From Rhodomicrobium udaipurense JA643 (GTDB lineage Bacteria > Pseudomonadota > Alphaproteobacteria > Rhizobiales > Rhodomicrobiaceae): a stretch of 33,589 nucleotides of DNA. The notes beneath the pieces were generated by a model. That model made no database searches and was not told the origin of the DNA. It was given only the letters and a program-made list of their open reading frames with translations. The translations under genes and the position numbers were made by a program. The stretch spans positions 1 through 33,589 of the forward strand of contig NZ_JFZJ01000025.1 in the NCBI RefSeq assembly GCF_000636015.1, in the 5' to 3' direction. This document shows positions 8,058-16,437 of the stretch, in pieces (the stretch's first letter is position 1; the number at the start of each line of letters is the position of its first letter).

Positions 8058-8409
8058 ACCTATCTCGGGGAAAGGCTCGACGCTGTCTAGCTATGCCCGA
8101 GACATCGAAATTTGCCAGAGGATCGGGCAGTTACTGCACGACGCTGCCCCGGACGATGCCCACAACATCACCATGCGGGCGAAGCTGTTCCCGAGGGCGA
8201 CGTCGCTCAGTGCCAGTTTGAGTATACAAACGGGGACGGCTCGACGAAGTGGTTCAAGGGCGGCGGCAAGCTCGGCGGCGCCCTACTCGACCTTCTAGTC
8301 GAGCACCGCGCCTTCTTCGACGTCACAGAACCAACCGCCGTGGAATGAGTTCATTTGCACGATGGATGTGGAGGCGAACAAGCTTTCTTTGAAACTGAAA
8401 TATGATTGA
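8050..8409 (+). pseudogene. Immunity protein 3, broken by two compensating frameshifts
   Basis: The original frame gives DIEICQRIGQLLHDAAPDDA...MRAKLF and then shifts at about 8189 (one base lost relative to paralogue 2). The next ~130 bp continue in a second frame as PEGDVAQCQFEYTNGDGSTK...LLDLLVEHRAFF. At about 8320 one base is gained and the first frame resumes as SQNQPPWNEF...MDVEANKFSLKLKYD with its stop at 8407. The reconstructed protein would be 119 residues. As read, the first frame stops at 8298, so the gene should be dead unless these are sequencing errors. Confidence 0.7.
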
Positions 8410-8520
8410 GGCGAGCCCCTGAAAGTTCTCTCACTTTCCCGTCATGGCCACCCAGCCGTCGAGAGCCGTAAAGCGCCGTCTTTGTGTGACTTTTTTCAAG
8501 CCGAAACGTTATGCGTGGCA

Positions 8521-9567
8521 TCAGAGCTGCCCCGTTTCTTGCAAGGCTTTGATGAAGTTGGGGAAATAAGCTTCCGGCAGGGTGCCGCCGAGTTCTGCGC
8601 GCTGGGCGAGCCCTGAGGCGAACTCGTCGTCGAAGTGAATCGCCACACGCCCCTGCGCCGCCGCCAGCAGACGCGCCGCCTGCTCGCCGCGCCCCTTGCA
8701 AACGATCACAGGCAGCGGCGTCTCGTTTCGCACGAAACGCAGGCCCACGGCAACCGAATGACCTTCGATGAAGATCGTCGCGTCTTCTTCAGTGTAGTGC
8801 GACGCCGTCTGCAGGAAGCGCGAGCGCTGGCGCTTTTGAGCAGTGCGCACCTCGGGCGAGCCCTCCTCGTCCTTCCGCTCGCGCTTTGCCTCGGTCTTTG
8901 ACATGCGCTGGTCGCGTCGGAACAGCCACGTCTGAACGGCGACGTCAATGATGCCTGCGAAAAGGAGGATGGCGATGGCGATGACGATCATCGGCGTGGC
9001 GACGCGACCCAGAATCGGCCCGACGCACTCGACGCCGCAGAAGGGGATCGAGAAAATTGCCTGAAGCCCGCTCGTCATCGCGATCAGGCAAAGCGAGATC
9101 AGCAGCGCCGTCTTGAGCGAGATTTTCACCAGTTCGACGGCGCTGCGAACCGAAACGAGCCGCTGAAATCCCTCGACAGGGTTCAGTTTGTCGAAGCTCA
9201 GCTTCATCGGATCGAGCGAGAACAGGAAGCCCTTGTTGACGATCACATTGGCTATGATGACACAGCCGACCACCACCGCGATGAGCCCGGCGAGATAAAG
9301 TCCGACAAAAACGCCGAGCGCGGCGAGCGCCTCCGATGCGGCAAGTTCGAACGGCGCGTTCTGGAGGTCGAACACGACGCGGGTGGTTATCTCGAAATCG
9401 CGCGAGAAGCCGCTCGCGGTCCCGACGAGATACAGCGCCGCGCCTGTCGTCGCCACGCCCGTCACCATGTCGGTGCTACGCGCTATCTGCCCCTTCTTGC
9501 GCAGGTCGCGAAGTTTCTTCGGGGATGGCGGAAGCGTCTTTTCTTCCGAAGTGTCGTTCTTAGCCAT
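8521..9567 (-). CDS. sctU: T3SS export apparatus switch protein SctU
   Basis: The product is 348 residues and belongs to the FlhB/YscU/RhcU family. This inner-membrane protein controls export-gate substrate class. The N-terminal motif PPSPKKLRDLRKKGQIARS, four hydrophobic segments (about 36-52, 84-110, 150-172, 190-214) and the linker SKTEAKRERKDEEGSPEVR are as expected. The cytoplasmic domain is odd: the self-cleavage motif NPTH is replaced by IEGH (residues 267-270) in an otherwise alignable strand (IFIEGHSVAVGLRF). Without Asn-Pro, normal Asn-cyclisation autocleavage should not occur. The start overlaps sctT by 8 bp, and the gene ends the sctI-U operon. Confidence 0.93.
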   Translation of the reverse strand: MAKNDTSEEKTLPPSPKKLRDLRKKGQIARSTDMVTGVATTGAALYLVGTASGFSRDFEITTRVVFDLQNAPFELAASEALAALGVFVGLYLAGLIAVVVGCVIIANVIVNKGFLFSLDPMKLSFDKLNPVEGFQRLVSVRSAVELVKISLKTALLISLCLIAMTSGLQAIFSIPFCGVECVGPILGRVATPMIVIAIAILLFAGIIDVAVQTWLFRRDQRMSKTEAKRERKDEEGSPEVRTAQKRQRSRFLQTASHYTEEDATIFIEGHSVAVGLRFVRNETPLPVIVCKGRGEQAARLLAAAQGRVAIHFDDEFASGLAQRAELGGTLPEAYFPNFIKALQETGQL

Positions 9568-10381
9568 GGAGGAACGCCCTTACCGTCTCGACGACGGTCT
9601 TCGTCGCGGCAAGCTCGGGCATGAGGTAGTCGAGCACGAAGACGAGATAGATCGGAAGCGCGATGAAGAAAGCGATGTTGCGGGCCGACATCGAAAGGTC
9701 GAAGACGTTGATCTGCGGCACGAACCTCGCGATCATGATGAGAATGAGGAACGCGAGCAGGATCATCGCGAGCACCGGTGCGGCCAGCACGAGCGCCATG
9801 CGGAACAGCTTGTCGAGCAGCGGGCCGAACTTCAGCACAGCATCGGTTGCGAGCGCGGGCGCAAGTTCCAGCATGGGCCACGCCCCGAAGCTCGTATAGA
9901 CGACGTCTGTCAGAATGCCGAAGCCGCCGTACGCGAGGAACACGAAGATCACGAAGATTGACAGCAGCGTGCCGGTGATACTCGATTCCGTGGTGCCCTG
10001 CGGGTCCTGAAGCTGCGCGTCCGGCGCCTGCCGCACGAAGTCGAGGATGTTGCCGGCCACTTCCAGCGCCCAGAAGGGCAGTCCCAGCACAAGGCCGAGC
10101 ATTATGCCGATGACGGCTTCCTTGATGCAGAGCGCGGCGAGCGTGAAAGCCGTCATCTCGGGAACCTTGCGGATTTCCTCGGCGAACGGCTCAATGACCG
10201 GCAGCATGATCGCCAAAACGGTCGTCGCGCGCAGAAGCTCCGGAAGCCCGAGCCGCGTGGTGATCGGCACGAAGGAAAACATCGCATAGGCGCGCGGCAA
10301 TGACAGCGCGAAGGCGAAGAGGTAGACGTGGGCGATGTCCGATAGCGTGCCGGGCGCATTAACGGCTGGGGTCATGGCCAT
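9560..10381 (-). CDS. sctT: T3SS export gate protein SctT
   Basis: The product is 273 residues, FliR/SpaR/RhcT family, one of the three proteins (SctR5-T1-S4) that form the export gate in the inner membrane. Multiple long hydrophobic helices are visible, with the family's conserved stretches ALSLPRAYAMFSFVPI, EAVIGIMLGLVLGLPFWALEVAGNILDFVRQ and SARNIAFFIALPIYLVF. ATG 10381 is followed by a second ATG two codons later, so the precise start is uncertain by six bases. It lies 18 bp after sctS and overlaps sctU by 8 bp. Confidence 0.93.
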   Translation of the reverse strand: MAMTPAVNAPGTLSDIAHVYLFAFALSLPRAYAMFSFVPITTRLGLPELLRATTVLAIMLPVIEPFAEEIRKVPEMTAFTLAALCIKEAVIGIMLGLVLGLPFWALEVAGNILDFVRQAPDAQLQDPQGTTESSITGTLLSIFVIFVFLAYGGFGILTDVVYTSFGAWPMLELAPALATDAVLKFGPLLDKLFRMALVLAAPVLAMILLAFLILIMIARFVPQINVFDLSMSARNIAFFIALPIYLVFVLDYLMPELAATKTVVETVRAFLHG

Positions 10382-10399
10382 GCACCGGGCGGTTAGCCA

Positions 10400-10669
10400 T
10401 CATCGAGTAATGCTCGCGAAGTCTTCGAAGATGCGGTTGGAATGCTCGAACAGCGGGCGCGTAAGCATCGTGCCGGCGATCGCGAGCGTGAGCCCGACCG
10501 CGATCACCTTGACGGTCAGGGGAAGGGTCTGGTCCTGAATCTGTGTCGCCGCCTGAAGGATCGCCACGACGAGGCCGACGGCCATCGCGACGAGGAGCGG
10601 CGGCAGTGCAACGAAGGCCACGATGTTCATCATGGTCTGGAACTGGGCGATGATGGTGGACTCGGGCAT
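10400..10669 (-). CDS. sctS: T3SS export gate protein SctS
   Basis: The product is 89 residues, the usual size for FliQ/SpaQ/RhcS. Two hydrophobic hairpin helices (about 15-38 and 51-71) flank QAATQIQDQTLPLTVKVIAVG, the family signature (normally Q-x-x-TQIQ-(D/E)-QTL). ATG 10669 is used; the longer upstream frame adds only a non-conserved segment. The 118 bp between sctR and sctS is the largest gap in the operon and holds no recognisable signal. Confidence 0.93.
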   Translation of the reverse strand: MPESTIIAQFQTMMNIVAFVALPPLLVAMAVGLVVAILQAATQIQDQTLPLTVKVIAVGLTLAIAGTMLTRPLFEHSNRIFEDFASITR

Positions 10670-10786
10670 CGCGCTCACTCCGTGTCTGGCGTCGTCCGAC
10701 GAATAATGTAAGCCGCCAGGGTGCGGCATGCTTCGGCTGACGCGTGCGCGTGCGGGTTGGGCTCCGCCGAGCCGGTCTGAACGCCA

Positions 10787-11440
10787 TCACGCATAGCTCA
10801 GCACCAGCCCGTGGAAGAGTTTTGACCAGCCCTCGATTGCCACGAACAGGAACAGCTTGAACGGCACCGAGATCGTGATCGGTGGCACCATCGACATGCC
10901 GAGCGCCATAAGGATCGCTGAAATGATGAGGTCGATCGCGATAAAGGGCAGGTAGATCAGAAACCCGATTTCGAAGGCGCGGCGCAATTCCGTGATGACG
11001 AAGGACGGGATGAGGATCGCAAGATCGCTGCTCGTCGCCGTCTCGTGCATGTCCTTCGGCCAGACGCGCTTCGTGGCGTTGAGGAAGAAGTCGCGTTCGC
11101 CCGCCCCCGTGAAGCGTGTCAAATACTCCCGCACGGGCTCACGTGCCTTCTCGCTGGCGGCGATCCAGTCCTGAAAGCTTTCGAGCTTCAAGTTCGGCGC
11201 GTCGAGCCGCGAATACACCTGCTGGGCCAAGGGCGCGCTGATGAAGACCGTAAGCACCAGCGCGATGCCGTACAGGACGATGTTCGGCGGAGTCTGCTGG
11301 ATGCCGAGCGCGTTCCGGAGCAGGAACATCACGACCGAAATCTTGATGAAGGACGTCATCGTCACGACGGCGAACGTAATGAGGCCGAGCCCCGCGACGA
11401 CGACGACGAGCGTGATGACGTTCGGCGAAAAACTATCCAT
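10787..11440 (-). CDS. sctR: T3SS export gate protein SctR
   Basis: The product is 217 residues, FliP/SpaP/RhcR family. Conserved segments are present: TSFIKISVVMFLLRNALGIQQTPPN near the N-terminus, ILIPSFVITELRRAFEIGFLIYLPF and IDLIISAILMALGM in the C-terminal hydrophobic half. The product forms the core pentamer of the export gate. The start overlaps sctQ by 8 bp, implying translational coupling. Confidence 0.94.
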   Translation of the reverse strand: MDSFSPNVITLVVVVAGLGLITFAVVTMTSFIKISVVMFLLRNALGIQQTPPNIVLYGIALVLTVFISAPLAQQVYSRLDAPNLKLESFQDWIAASEKAREPVREYLTRFTGAGERDFFLNATKRVWPKDMHETATSSDLAILIPSFVITELRRAFEIGFLIYLPFIAIDLIISAILMALGMSMVPPITISVPFKLFLFVAIEGWSKLFHGLVLSYA

Positions 11441-12545
11441 GATCGAAGAGCCGGGTCACGCGCACGCCGAGCGTCTCGTTGACGAGCACGAGTTCGCCCT
11501 GGCCGATGCGGCGGCTTCCGGCAAGGATGTCGACAGCGGTGCGCGGATCGCGATGCAGTTCGAAGACGTATCCCTCGCCGATCTGGCGCAACAGCTTCAG
11601 CTCGATTTCCTCGCGGCCGAGTTCGAACGTCAGTCCGATCTGTATGTCGTCGAGAACGCCATCGAACTGGGCCGCCCCAATGCCTTCATTCGCTTTTTCC
11701 GACATGCACCACACCTTTTCCTGCTCGCCCGACAGCCGGGTTGCGTTTTCCTGAATGACGATGCGTGTTCCTTCGCGGCGTGCCCTCGCTGCGTGCCGCT
11801 CGCCGAACACCGCCATCAGTTCCGAAGGCGTCAGCGGCGTCTCGACAAGCACCACGTCGCCGAGCCGAAGGTTGCCGAGTTCCGCCAGCGTGATCCGCGC
11901 ACGCCCCACACGAAGCGCCGCGCTGACCGGGTAGGTCTCCGCGCTCGGAGGCTGGACCGGCAGCGCGCCAAGCCACGCGGCGAAGCCCCGCGCGATGTTG
12001 GGGGGCAGGAGTAGCCTAAACAGATGCGCCTCGCCCAGAAATTCAAGGATCACGTCGAGCGCTGCCGCGTCGGTGCCGGAAACGGCGAGCGGCACGTTTG
12101 CCAGTCCGACGGGTATGATTTCGGCGTTCAGCAGGTGTTCCATGCGCGTCAGGAACGCCGTCCACCGGTGCTCGACGAGAAGCAGTACGGTGGACGCACC
12201 AACCGCGCGATAATCGACACCGAATTCGCCGGCGATTGCGGCGAGTAGTTGGTGCGGCGCGATCAGACTGGCGGGCGCTTCGCCGATCCTGAACTGAACC
12301 GTGGCATGCACGCCGTCGCGCGGTTCGAGTGCGGCGCGGGACGCGGATAAACTGAACGGGATGCGCGCATCTTGAAACTGCAACGGCGGACGCTGGCGAT
12401 ACCAGGCGTTGCTCGCCATAATTTGCGCGGGAGAAACCGAGGGAAATGCGGGCGCAAATGCACCTGTCGCCGCTCCCATGCCGGAGGGGCTTGCGCCGTT
12501 CGCGTTGGTCGTTGCTATAGCGGCGCTATGACTGAGTGCAGACAT
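11433..12545 (-). CDS. sctQ: T3SS sorting platform / C-ring protein SctQ
   Basis: The product is 370 residues. The C-terminal ~75 residues (about 293-366: VLDDIQIGLTFELGREEIELKLLRQIGEGYVFEL...ILAGSRRIGQGELVLVNETLGVRVTRL) form a SpoA (surface presentation of antigens) domain as in FliN/YscQ/RhcQ. A preceding, more divergent SpoA-like region (about 215-255, with LGDVVLVE) and a long N-terminal part complete a full-length SctQ. The protein acts in the cytoplasmic platform with SctK, SctL and SctN. It starts 3 bp after sctO. The Shine-Dalgarno sequence is weak, so coupling is likely. Confidence 0.88.
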   Translation of the reverse strand: MSALSHSAAIATTNANGASPSGMGAATGAFAPAFPSVSPAQIMASNAWYRQRPPLQFQDARIPFSLSASRAALEPRDGVHATVQFRIGEAPASLIAPHQLLAAIAGEFGVDYRAVGASTVLLLVEHRWTAFLTRMEHLLNAEIIPVGLANVPLAVSGTDAAALDVILEFLGEAHLFRLLLPPNIARGFAAWLGALPVQPPSAETYPVSAALRVGRARITLAELGNLRLGDVVLVETPLTPSELMAVFGERHAARARREGTRIVIQENATRLSGEQEKVWCMSEKANEGIGAAQFDGVLDDIQIGLTFELGREEIELKLLRQIGEGYVFELHRDPRTAVDILAGSRRIGQGELVLVNETLGVRVTRLFDHG

Positions 12546-12548
12546 GCG

Positions 12549-13028
12549 TCACCAGCGGGTTCGAGTGGGATGGAAACTGTCCTCGATGACGAGATCGTCG
12601 CGTTCCGCCTCCGCGCGGTCGAGGCGCTGCGATTCCCGGTTCATCAGGGCTGCCCATTTCTGCTGAGCCTTGAAAAGCCGCATGTGTCGAAAGCGCGCTG
12701 CCTCGGCTTTCTCGCCTGCCGTCTCCGCCTCCACCTTCGCCTGCCCGGCCTTTTCGGCGAGGTCGCGAAGGTCTGCGTTCTTGCTCTCGACGCGGGCGTG
12801 GATGTCGTCGAGTTCGTTCGAGGTGATCTGACGGTCGACCAGTTCGCCATAGATGCGCGCCTGCTCGTTCTTGACTGCGTCCGAGCGAACCTGAAGGTGC
12901 GCCTCGAAACGGTCGGCCCTAGCGTCGGCGATATCGCGGGCGCGGTTGCTGCTTTCGAGTTCGACGAGCGCGCTGCGTTCGCGAAGCTCGCGTAGTTTCT
13001 CGATGGCTTCGAGCGCGGGAAAGCTCAT
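12549..13028 (-). CDS. sctO: T3SS stalk protein SctO (YscO/FliJ-like)
   Basis: The product is 159 residues and almost wholly helical. Charged heptad-like sequence runs from residue 5 to 145 (AIEKLRELRERSALVELES..., ARFRHMRLFKAQQKWAALMNRE), predicting the antiparallel coiled coil of FliJ/YscO that links the ATPase to the export gate. Sequence identity in this family is low, so the call rests on the coiled coil, size and position between sctN and sctQ, as in rhizobial clusters (y4yJ position). ATG 13028 overlaps the sctN stop by 4 bp (ATGA). No separate needle-length (SctP) gene is found beside it. Confidence 0.8.
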   Translation of the reverse strand: MSFPALEAIEKLRELRERSALVELESSNRARDIADARADRFEAHLQVRSDAVKNEQARIYGELVDRQITSNELDDIHARVESKNADLRDLAEKAGQAKVEAETAGEKAEAARFRHMRLFKAQQKWAALMNRESQRLDRAEAERDDLVIEDSFHPTRTRW

Positions 13029-14359
13029 TCGGCCAGACTCCTCAACTGGGCGAGCGTGGAGACGAAGTCGGCGCGCTCCAGCGACGGCTGGCGCAGGAAG
13101 TCGAGGATGCGCGGCCATTTCGCGATGGCTTCATCGGCGAGCGGATCGCCTCCCGGCTTGTATTCGCCGACCTGTATCAGGAATTCGACTTCTGCATGCT
13201 TGGCGATGAGCTGACGGATTTTCCGCGCCGCCTCCGCATGATCGCGCTTCACGACGTCGAGCATCACGCGGCTCAAACTGGCGGGCACGTCGATGGCGGG
13301 AAAATGCCCTGAACGCACGAACTTCGGCGACAGGATAATGTGGCCGTCGAGGAGACTGCGCGTTTCCTCCGCAACCGGATCCGATGTGCCGTCACCCTCC
13401 ATCAGCACCGTGAAGAATGCGGTGATCGATCCCTTGGCGCCCATTCCTGCGCGCTCGAAAAGGCCGGGCAGCTTCGTGAAAACCGAGGGAGGAAAGCCGC
13501 GCCGCGTCGGCGGTTCCCCGGCCGCAAGCCCGATTTCCCGCAGAGCGCGCGCAAGCCTCGTGATACTGTCCACGACGAGCAGCACGCGGCGACCTTCATC
13601 GCGGAACCGTTCGGCGATGGTCATCGCCGTTTGCGCGCCCTTCACACGTTCAACCGACGAACGATCCGAGGTCGCGACCACCATCACAGAGCGCGCCATG
13701 GCCTCGCCCGGAAGCTGGTGCTCGATAAATTCGCGCACCTCGCGCCCACGTTCGCCGACGAGCGCGATCACGTTCACGTCCGCATCCGAAAAGCGCAGGA
13801 TCTGGCCGAGGAGCTGCGACTTGCCGGTGCCCGGCTCGCCGTAGATACCGATCCGCTGGCCTTCGGCGCAGGTGAGAAGCCCGTCGATGGAGCGGATGCC
13901 GACAGAAAGCGGCCGGTCAATGACACGGCGGGACAGGGCGGGCGGCGCGAGCGCTTCGAGCGGCTTTGCGTCGAGCGCAGGAAGGGGCCCCTTGGCGTCT
14001 GTATCGAGCGGTTCGCCGAAGCCGTCGAGCACGCGTCCGAGAAGCGCTTCGCCCACCGGCGTTTCCAGAAAGCGGCCCGTCGTGCTGACTTCCGTAGCTG
14101 TCGAAAGCCCTTGAATGGGGCCGAGCGGGCTCAGCATCGCCACCATGTCATCGAAGCCGACGATCTCGGCGTAGCTCGTGACGCCGCTTGCGATGTCGCG
14201 TAGCGTGCAGACTTCGCCAAGCCGCGCGTTAGGCACCATGGCGTGGATCATGGTGCCGACGATACGCTTCACCCGGCCCTTGAGCGGACGCGTGTTGGCA
14301 GAGGCCACGGCATCGTGAAGGCGCGGCACGATGTCGAGGCGAGGCGCTTCGTGCAGCAT
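13025..14359 (-). CDS. sctN: T3SS ATPase SctN
   Basis: The product is 444 residues, FliI/YscN/RhcN family, the hexameric ATPase that releases chaperones and unfolds substrates. Walker A is GEPGTGKSQL (about residue 170), the catalytic-glutamate region is GERGREVREF, Walker B is LLVVDSITRLARALREIG, and the C-terminal SFTVLMEGD-like block (TAFFTVLMEGDGTSDPVAE) is intact. The P-loop GEPGTGKS differs from the commoner G(A/S)GVGKS but keeps all required residues. ATG 14359 was chosen; the longer frame to 14470 runs into sctL and adds Arg-rich non-conserved sequence. It follows sctL by 5 bp. Confidence 0.95.
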   Translation of the reverse strand: MLHEAPRLDIVPRLHDAVASANTRPLKGRVKRIVGTMIHAMVPNARLGEVCTLRDIASGVTSYAEIVGFDDMVAMLSPLGPIQGLSTATEVSTTGRFLETPVGEALLGRVLDGFGEPLDTDAKGPLPALDAKPLEALAPPALSRRVIDRPLSVGIRSIDGLLTCAEGQRIGIYGEPGTGKSQLLGQILRFSDADVNVIALVGERGREVREFIEHQLPGEAMARSVMVVATSDRSSVERVKGAQTAMTIAERFRDEGRRVLLVVDSITRLARALREIGLAAGEPPTRRGFPPSVFTKLPGLFERAGMGAKGSITAFFTVLMEGDGTSDPVAEETRSLLDGHIILSPKFVRSGHFPAIDVPASLSRVMLDVVKRDHAEAARKIRQLIAKHAEVEFLIQVGEYKPGGDPLADEAIAKWPRILDFLRQPSLERADFVSTLAQLRSLAE

Positions 14360-14364
14360 CGTGT

Positions 14365-15012
14365 TCAAGCCTCCACGCCAATGCCAGCCGCGCGCAGACT
14401 TTCGGCGAGAATGTCGAACTGTTTGTCGAGCGAGAGTTCGACGAGTCCGAATTCGCTGACGAGCCGGCATTCGGTGGCGGAAAACTTCGGATCTTGCCTC
14501 AGAAACAGCTTCGCTTTCGTCGTGGGATCGAGCGCCCGGCTCAGCCTGTCGCGTACGTCGTCGAACACTTCGGGCGAGACGTACAAGGCGAATTCAGCGC
14601 CGAGATCAAGCGTCCTGAGCGTCTTCAGGACCGTCGCGGACACGGCATCGGCTGGCGGAAGTTCGCCGATGATTTCGCCCGCCGCGCGAATGACGAGGCT
14701 TGTGAACTCTTCCCGGATCCGCGTGTAATGCCCGACGGCCTTCGCGTTCATCTCCGCCATCAGCGCGATGGCGTCGCGCAGGCCCTCATCGCGCCCTTCG
14801 TGGCGCGCCTTGGCCTTTTCTTCGGCCAGGATGCCGGGAAGAGTTTCTTCTACGTCCCGACAGGCGCGTCGCGCCGAGACGAGCCAGGCGCGGCCTTCCT
14901 CCCAGGTCTTCATTTCATCGGCGCGCAAGATGGCCCCAACGGGCTTACGCGCCAGCAGCGCGTCAACGTTGTCGGAAAGATCGTTCAACGAAGAATGGCT
15001 TCCCTCATCCAT
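14365..15012 (-). CDS. sctL: T3SS ATPase regulator SctL (FliH/NolV-like)
   Basis: The product is 215 residues. The central segment is a charged helix (LAEEKAKARHEGRDEGLRDA), followed by a V-ATPase-E-like C-terminal domain (FTSLVIRAAGEIIGELPP..., YVSPEVFDDVRDRL...). This is the layout of FliH/YscL/NolV, the dimeric stator that binds the SctN N-terminus and SctQ. Its position between sctK and sctN matches rhizobial nolU-nolV-rhcN. The start overlaps sctK by 8 bp. Confidence 0.88.
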   Translation of the reverse strand: MDEGSHSSLNDLSDNVDALLARKPVGAILRADEMKTWEEGRAWLVSARRACRDVEETLPGILAEEKAKARHEGRDEGLRDAIALMAEMNAKAVGHYTRIREEFTSLVIRAAGEIIGELPPADAVSATVLKTLRTLDLGAEFALYVSPEVFDDVRDRLSRALDPTTKAKLFLRQDPKFSATECRLVSEFGLVELSLDKQFDILAESLRAAGIGVEA

Positions 15013-15631
15013 GGGGCTTGCGCTCCCGGTCTACGAAATCCGCGCATTTGCGGACGATGGCGGGGCCGTAGACCTGCTGATCCCCGAGCGCCCCGGATGC
15101 GATGAAAGCTGCCGGAAATTTCAGCGCCACGCGCCCGCCGAGCCATTCGGGCAACGCTTCGATCCACGCGATGAAGCAGCCTCGTCCAGCCTCGTTCAAC
15201 GCGTCGGCCGTTGGCGGCGACACGATCGCGTCGCCTGTTGGCGGTGCGAGTTCCGCATGCTCCACGGCGAAGCGGTAGGTCTTTTCGTCCACCAGCGCGA
15301 GAACCGCGGCAAGCGACGCCTTGTCGATGGTTTTGGCGAAGGCGTGTCCGTACCAGACTGCACCGGCCGCCGCTATGATGGTCTCCAGAACGCGCGCATC
15401 GAGAGCGGCGATGGCGTGGTCGATGTCGCTTGCGACTGCCGGAACGGGGGGCAAATGGTAGTGCCGCGCTATCATCTCCGACAGTCTGGGGCGCAGACGC
15501 TGGTTTCCGGACAACGACGCAACGAGATGCTGCGGGAGGTCGGAAAACCATTCGCCCGAGCGCTCTGGGTGAATGTAGGAAATCGGCGAGCGATCAAAGT
15601 CGGCCCAATTGGACGTGTTGGCGAGCGTCAT
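15005..15631 (-). CDS. sctK: T3SS sorting platform protein SctK (NolU-like)
   Basis: The product is 208 residues. Sequence conservation in SctK is poor; the call uses position (between sctJ and sctL, as nolU lies between nolT and nolV), size, and helix-rich composition with motifs such as AVWYGHAFAKTIDKASLAAV and WIEALPEWLGGRVALKFP. ATG 15631 overlaps the sctJ stop by 4 bp (ATGA). The open frame continues upstream to 16405, but that extension is the Arg-rich shadow of sctJ. In other systems SctK docks the cytoplasmic pods to the SctD ring. Confidence 0.75.
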   Translation of the reverse strand: MTLANTSNWADFDRSPISYIHPERSGEWFSDLPQHLVASLSGNQRLRPRLSEMIARHYHLPPVPAVASDIDHAIAALDARVLETIIAAAGAVWYGHAFAKTIDKASLAAVLALVDEKTYRFAVEHAELAPPTGDAIVSPPTADALNEAGRGCFIAWIEALPEWLGGRVALKFPAAFIASGALGDQQVYGPAIVRKCADFVDRERKPHG

Positions 15632-16422
15632 TCGTCGCCTCCCGCGCGGGCGGCAGGCAGCGGCGCCGGCGCCGGACGTGGCCCGGGCCGCGAACCGCGC
15701 CCCAGCAGAAGCGCCAGCGCGACGAACCAGCCGGCTATCGCGCCGCCGATCAGCAGAGGGACGGGCAACGAATTCAACAGCGTCGCCCGCGCGGGCGACG
15801 AAGCGGTATCCGCTGCCCGGTGTAATTTCTGGCCCGGCACGAACACCACCGAAACCTTGTCGTAGGACAACCCCTCGATGCTGTTCGTCACGAGCGTCTT
15901 GATCTGCGGCAGCAGCGGCGCGAGCGATGCCGCCGGGTCGTGCTTGATGAAGACGGATGCGGAGGACGGCTTTTGCTCCTCCCGCAGTGGATCGTTCTTC
16001 GGCAGCACGAGATGGACGCGCGCCGCAAGCACGCCGTCTATCTCGGACAGGGTCTTCGACAGTTCCTGGCTCAACGCGTAGATGAAGCGGGCGCGCTCTT
16101 CCGTCGGCGAGGATACGAGCTTGTTGTCCGCGAACACGTCGCCGATAGAGGCGAATTTCTGCCGAGGAAGGCCCGCGTCGCTCAGGAGCGACATGGCGTC
16201 GGCGAAAGCGGCCTCGTCCACGCGCACCACGCTCGAACCGTCCTTCGCCACGACGCGGCTCGCCTGGATATGGTTGCGGAGTAGAAGCGCGACGATCTCG
16301 TTCGCCTCGCCTTCGGACAGCTTCGAGTAAAGATCGACGTTGCAGGCCGAAAGCGCGAAGACGAGACCCGCCGCCGCCAGTCCGCGCGATAGCGATGCCG
16401 CCCAAGGCACTCGTGCAGCCAT
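15628..16422 (-). CDS. sctJ: T3SS inner-membrane ring lipoprotein SctJ (NolT-like)
   Basis: The product is 264 residues of the YscJ/FliF family. The signal peptide ends in a lipobox (ALSAC, Cys27), followed by NVDLYSKLSEGEANEIVALLLRN, the conserved first ring-building motif. The second domain carries TEERARFIYALSQELSKTLSEIDGVLAARVHLVLP, and a transmembrane helix lies near the C-terminus (about 222-242). All match the periplasmic MS-ring lipoprotein. A strong GGAGG precedes the ATG by 5 bases. Confidence 0.94.
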   Translation of the reverse strand: MAARVPWAASLSRGLAAAGLVFALSACNVDLYSKLSEGEANEIVALLLRNHIQASRVVAKDGSSVVRVDEAAFADAMSLLSDAGLPRQKFASIGDVFADNKLVSSPTEERARFIYALSQELSKTLSEIDGVLAARVHLVLPKNDPLREEQKPSSASVFIKHDPAASLAPLLPQIKTLVTNSIEGLSYDKVSVVFVPGQKLHRAADTASSPARATLLNSLPVPLLIGGAIAGWFVALALLLGRGSRPGPRPAPAPLPAARAGGDE

Positions 16423-16437
16423 GATGTCCTCCGAGGC

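Noticed and set aside
15632..16405. 258-residue Arg-rich extension of the sctK frame
   Set aside because: It is the shadow of sctJ in another frame; the ATG at 15631 overlaps the sctJ stop as elsewhere in this operon.
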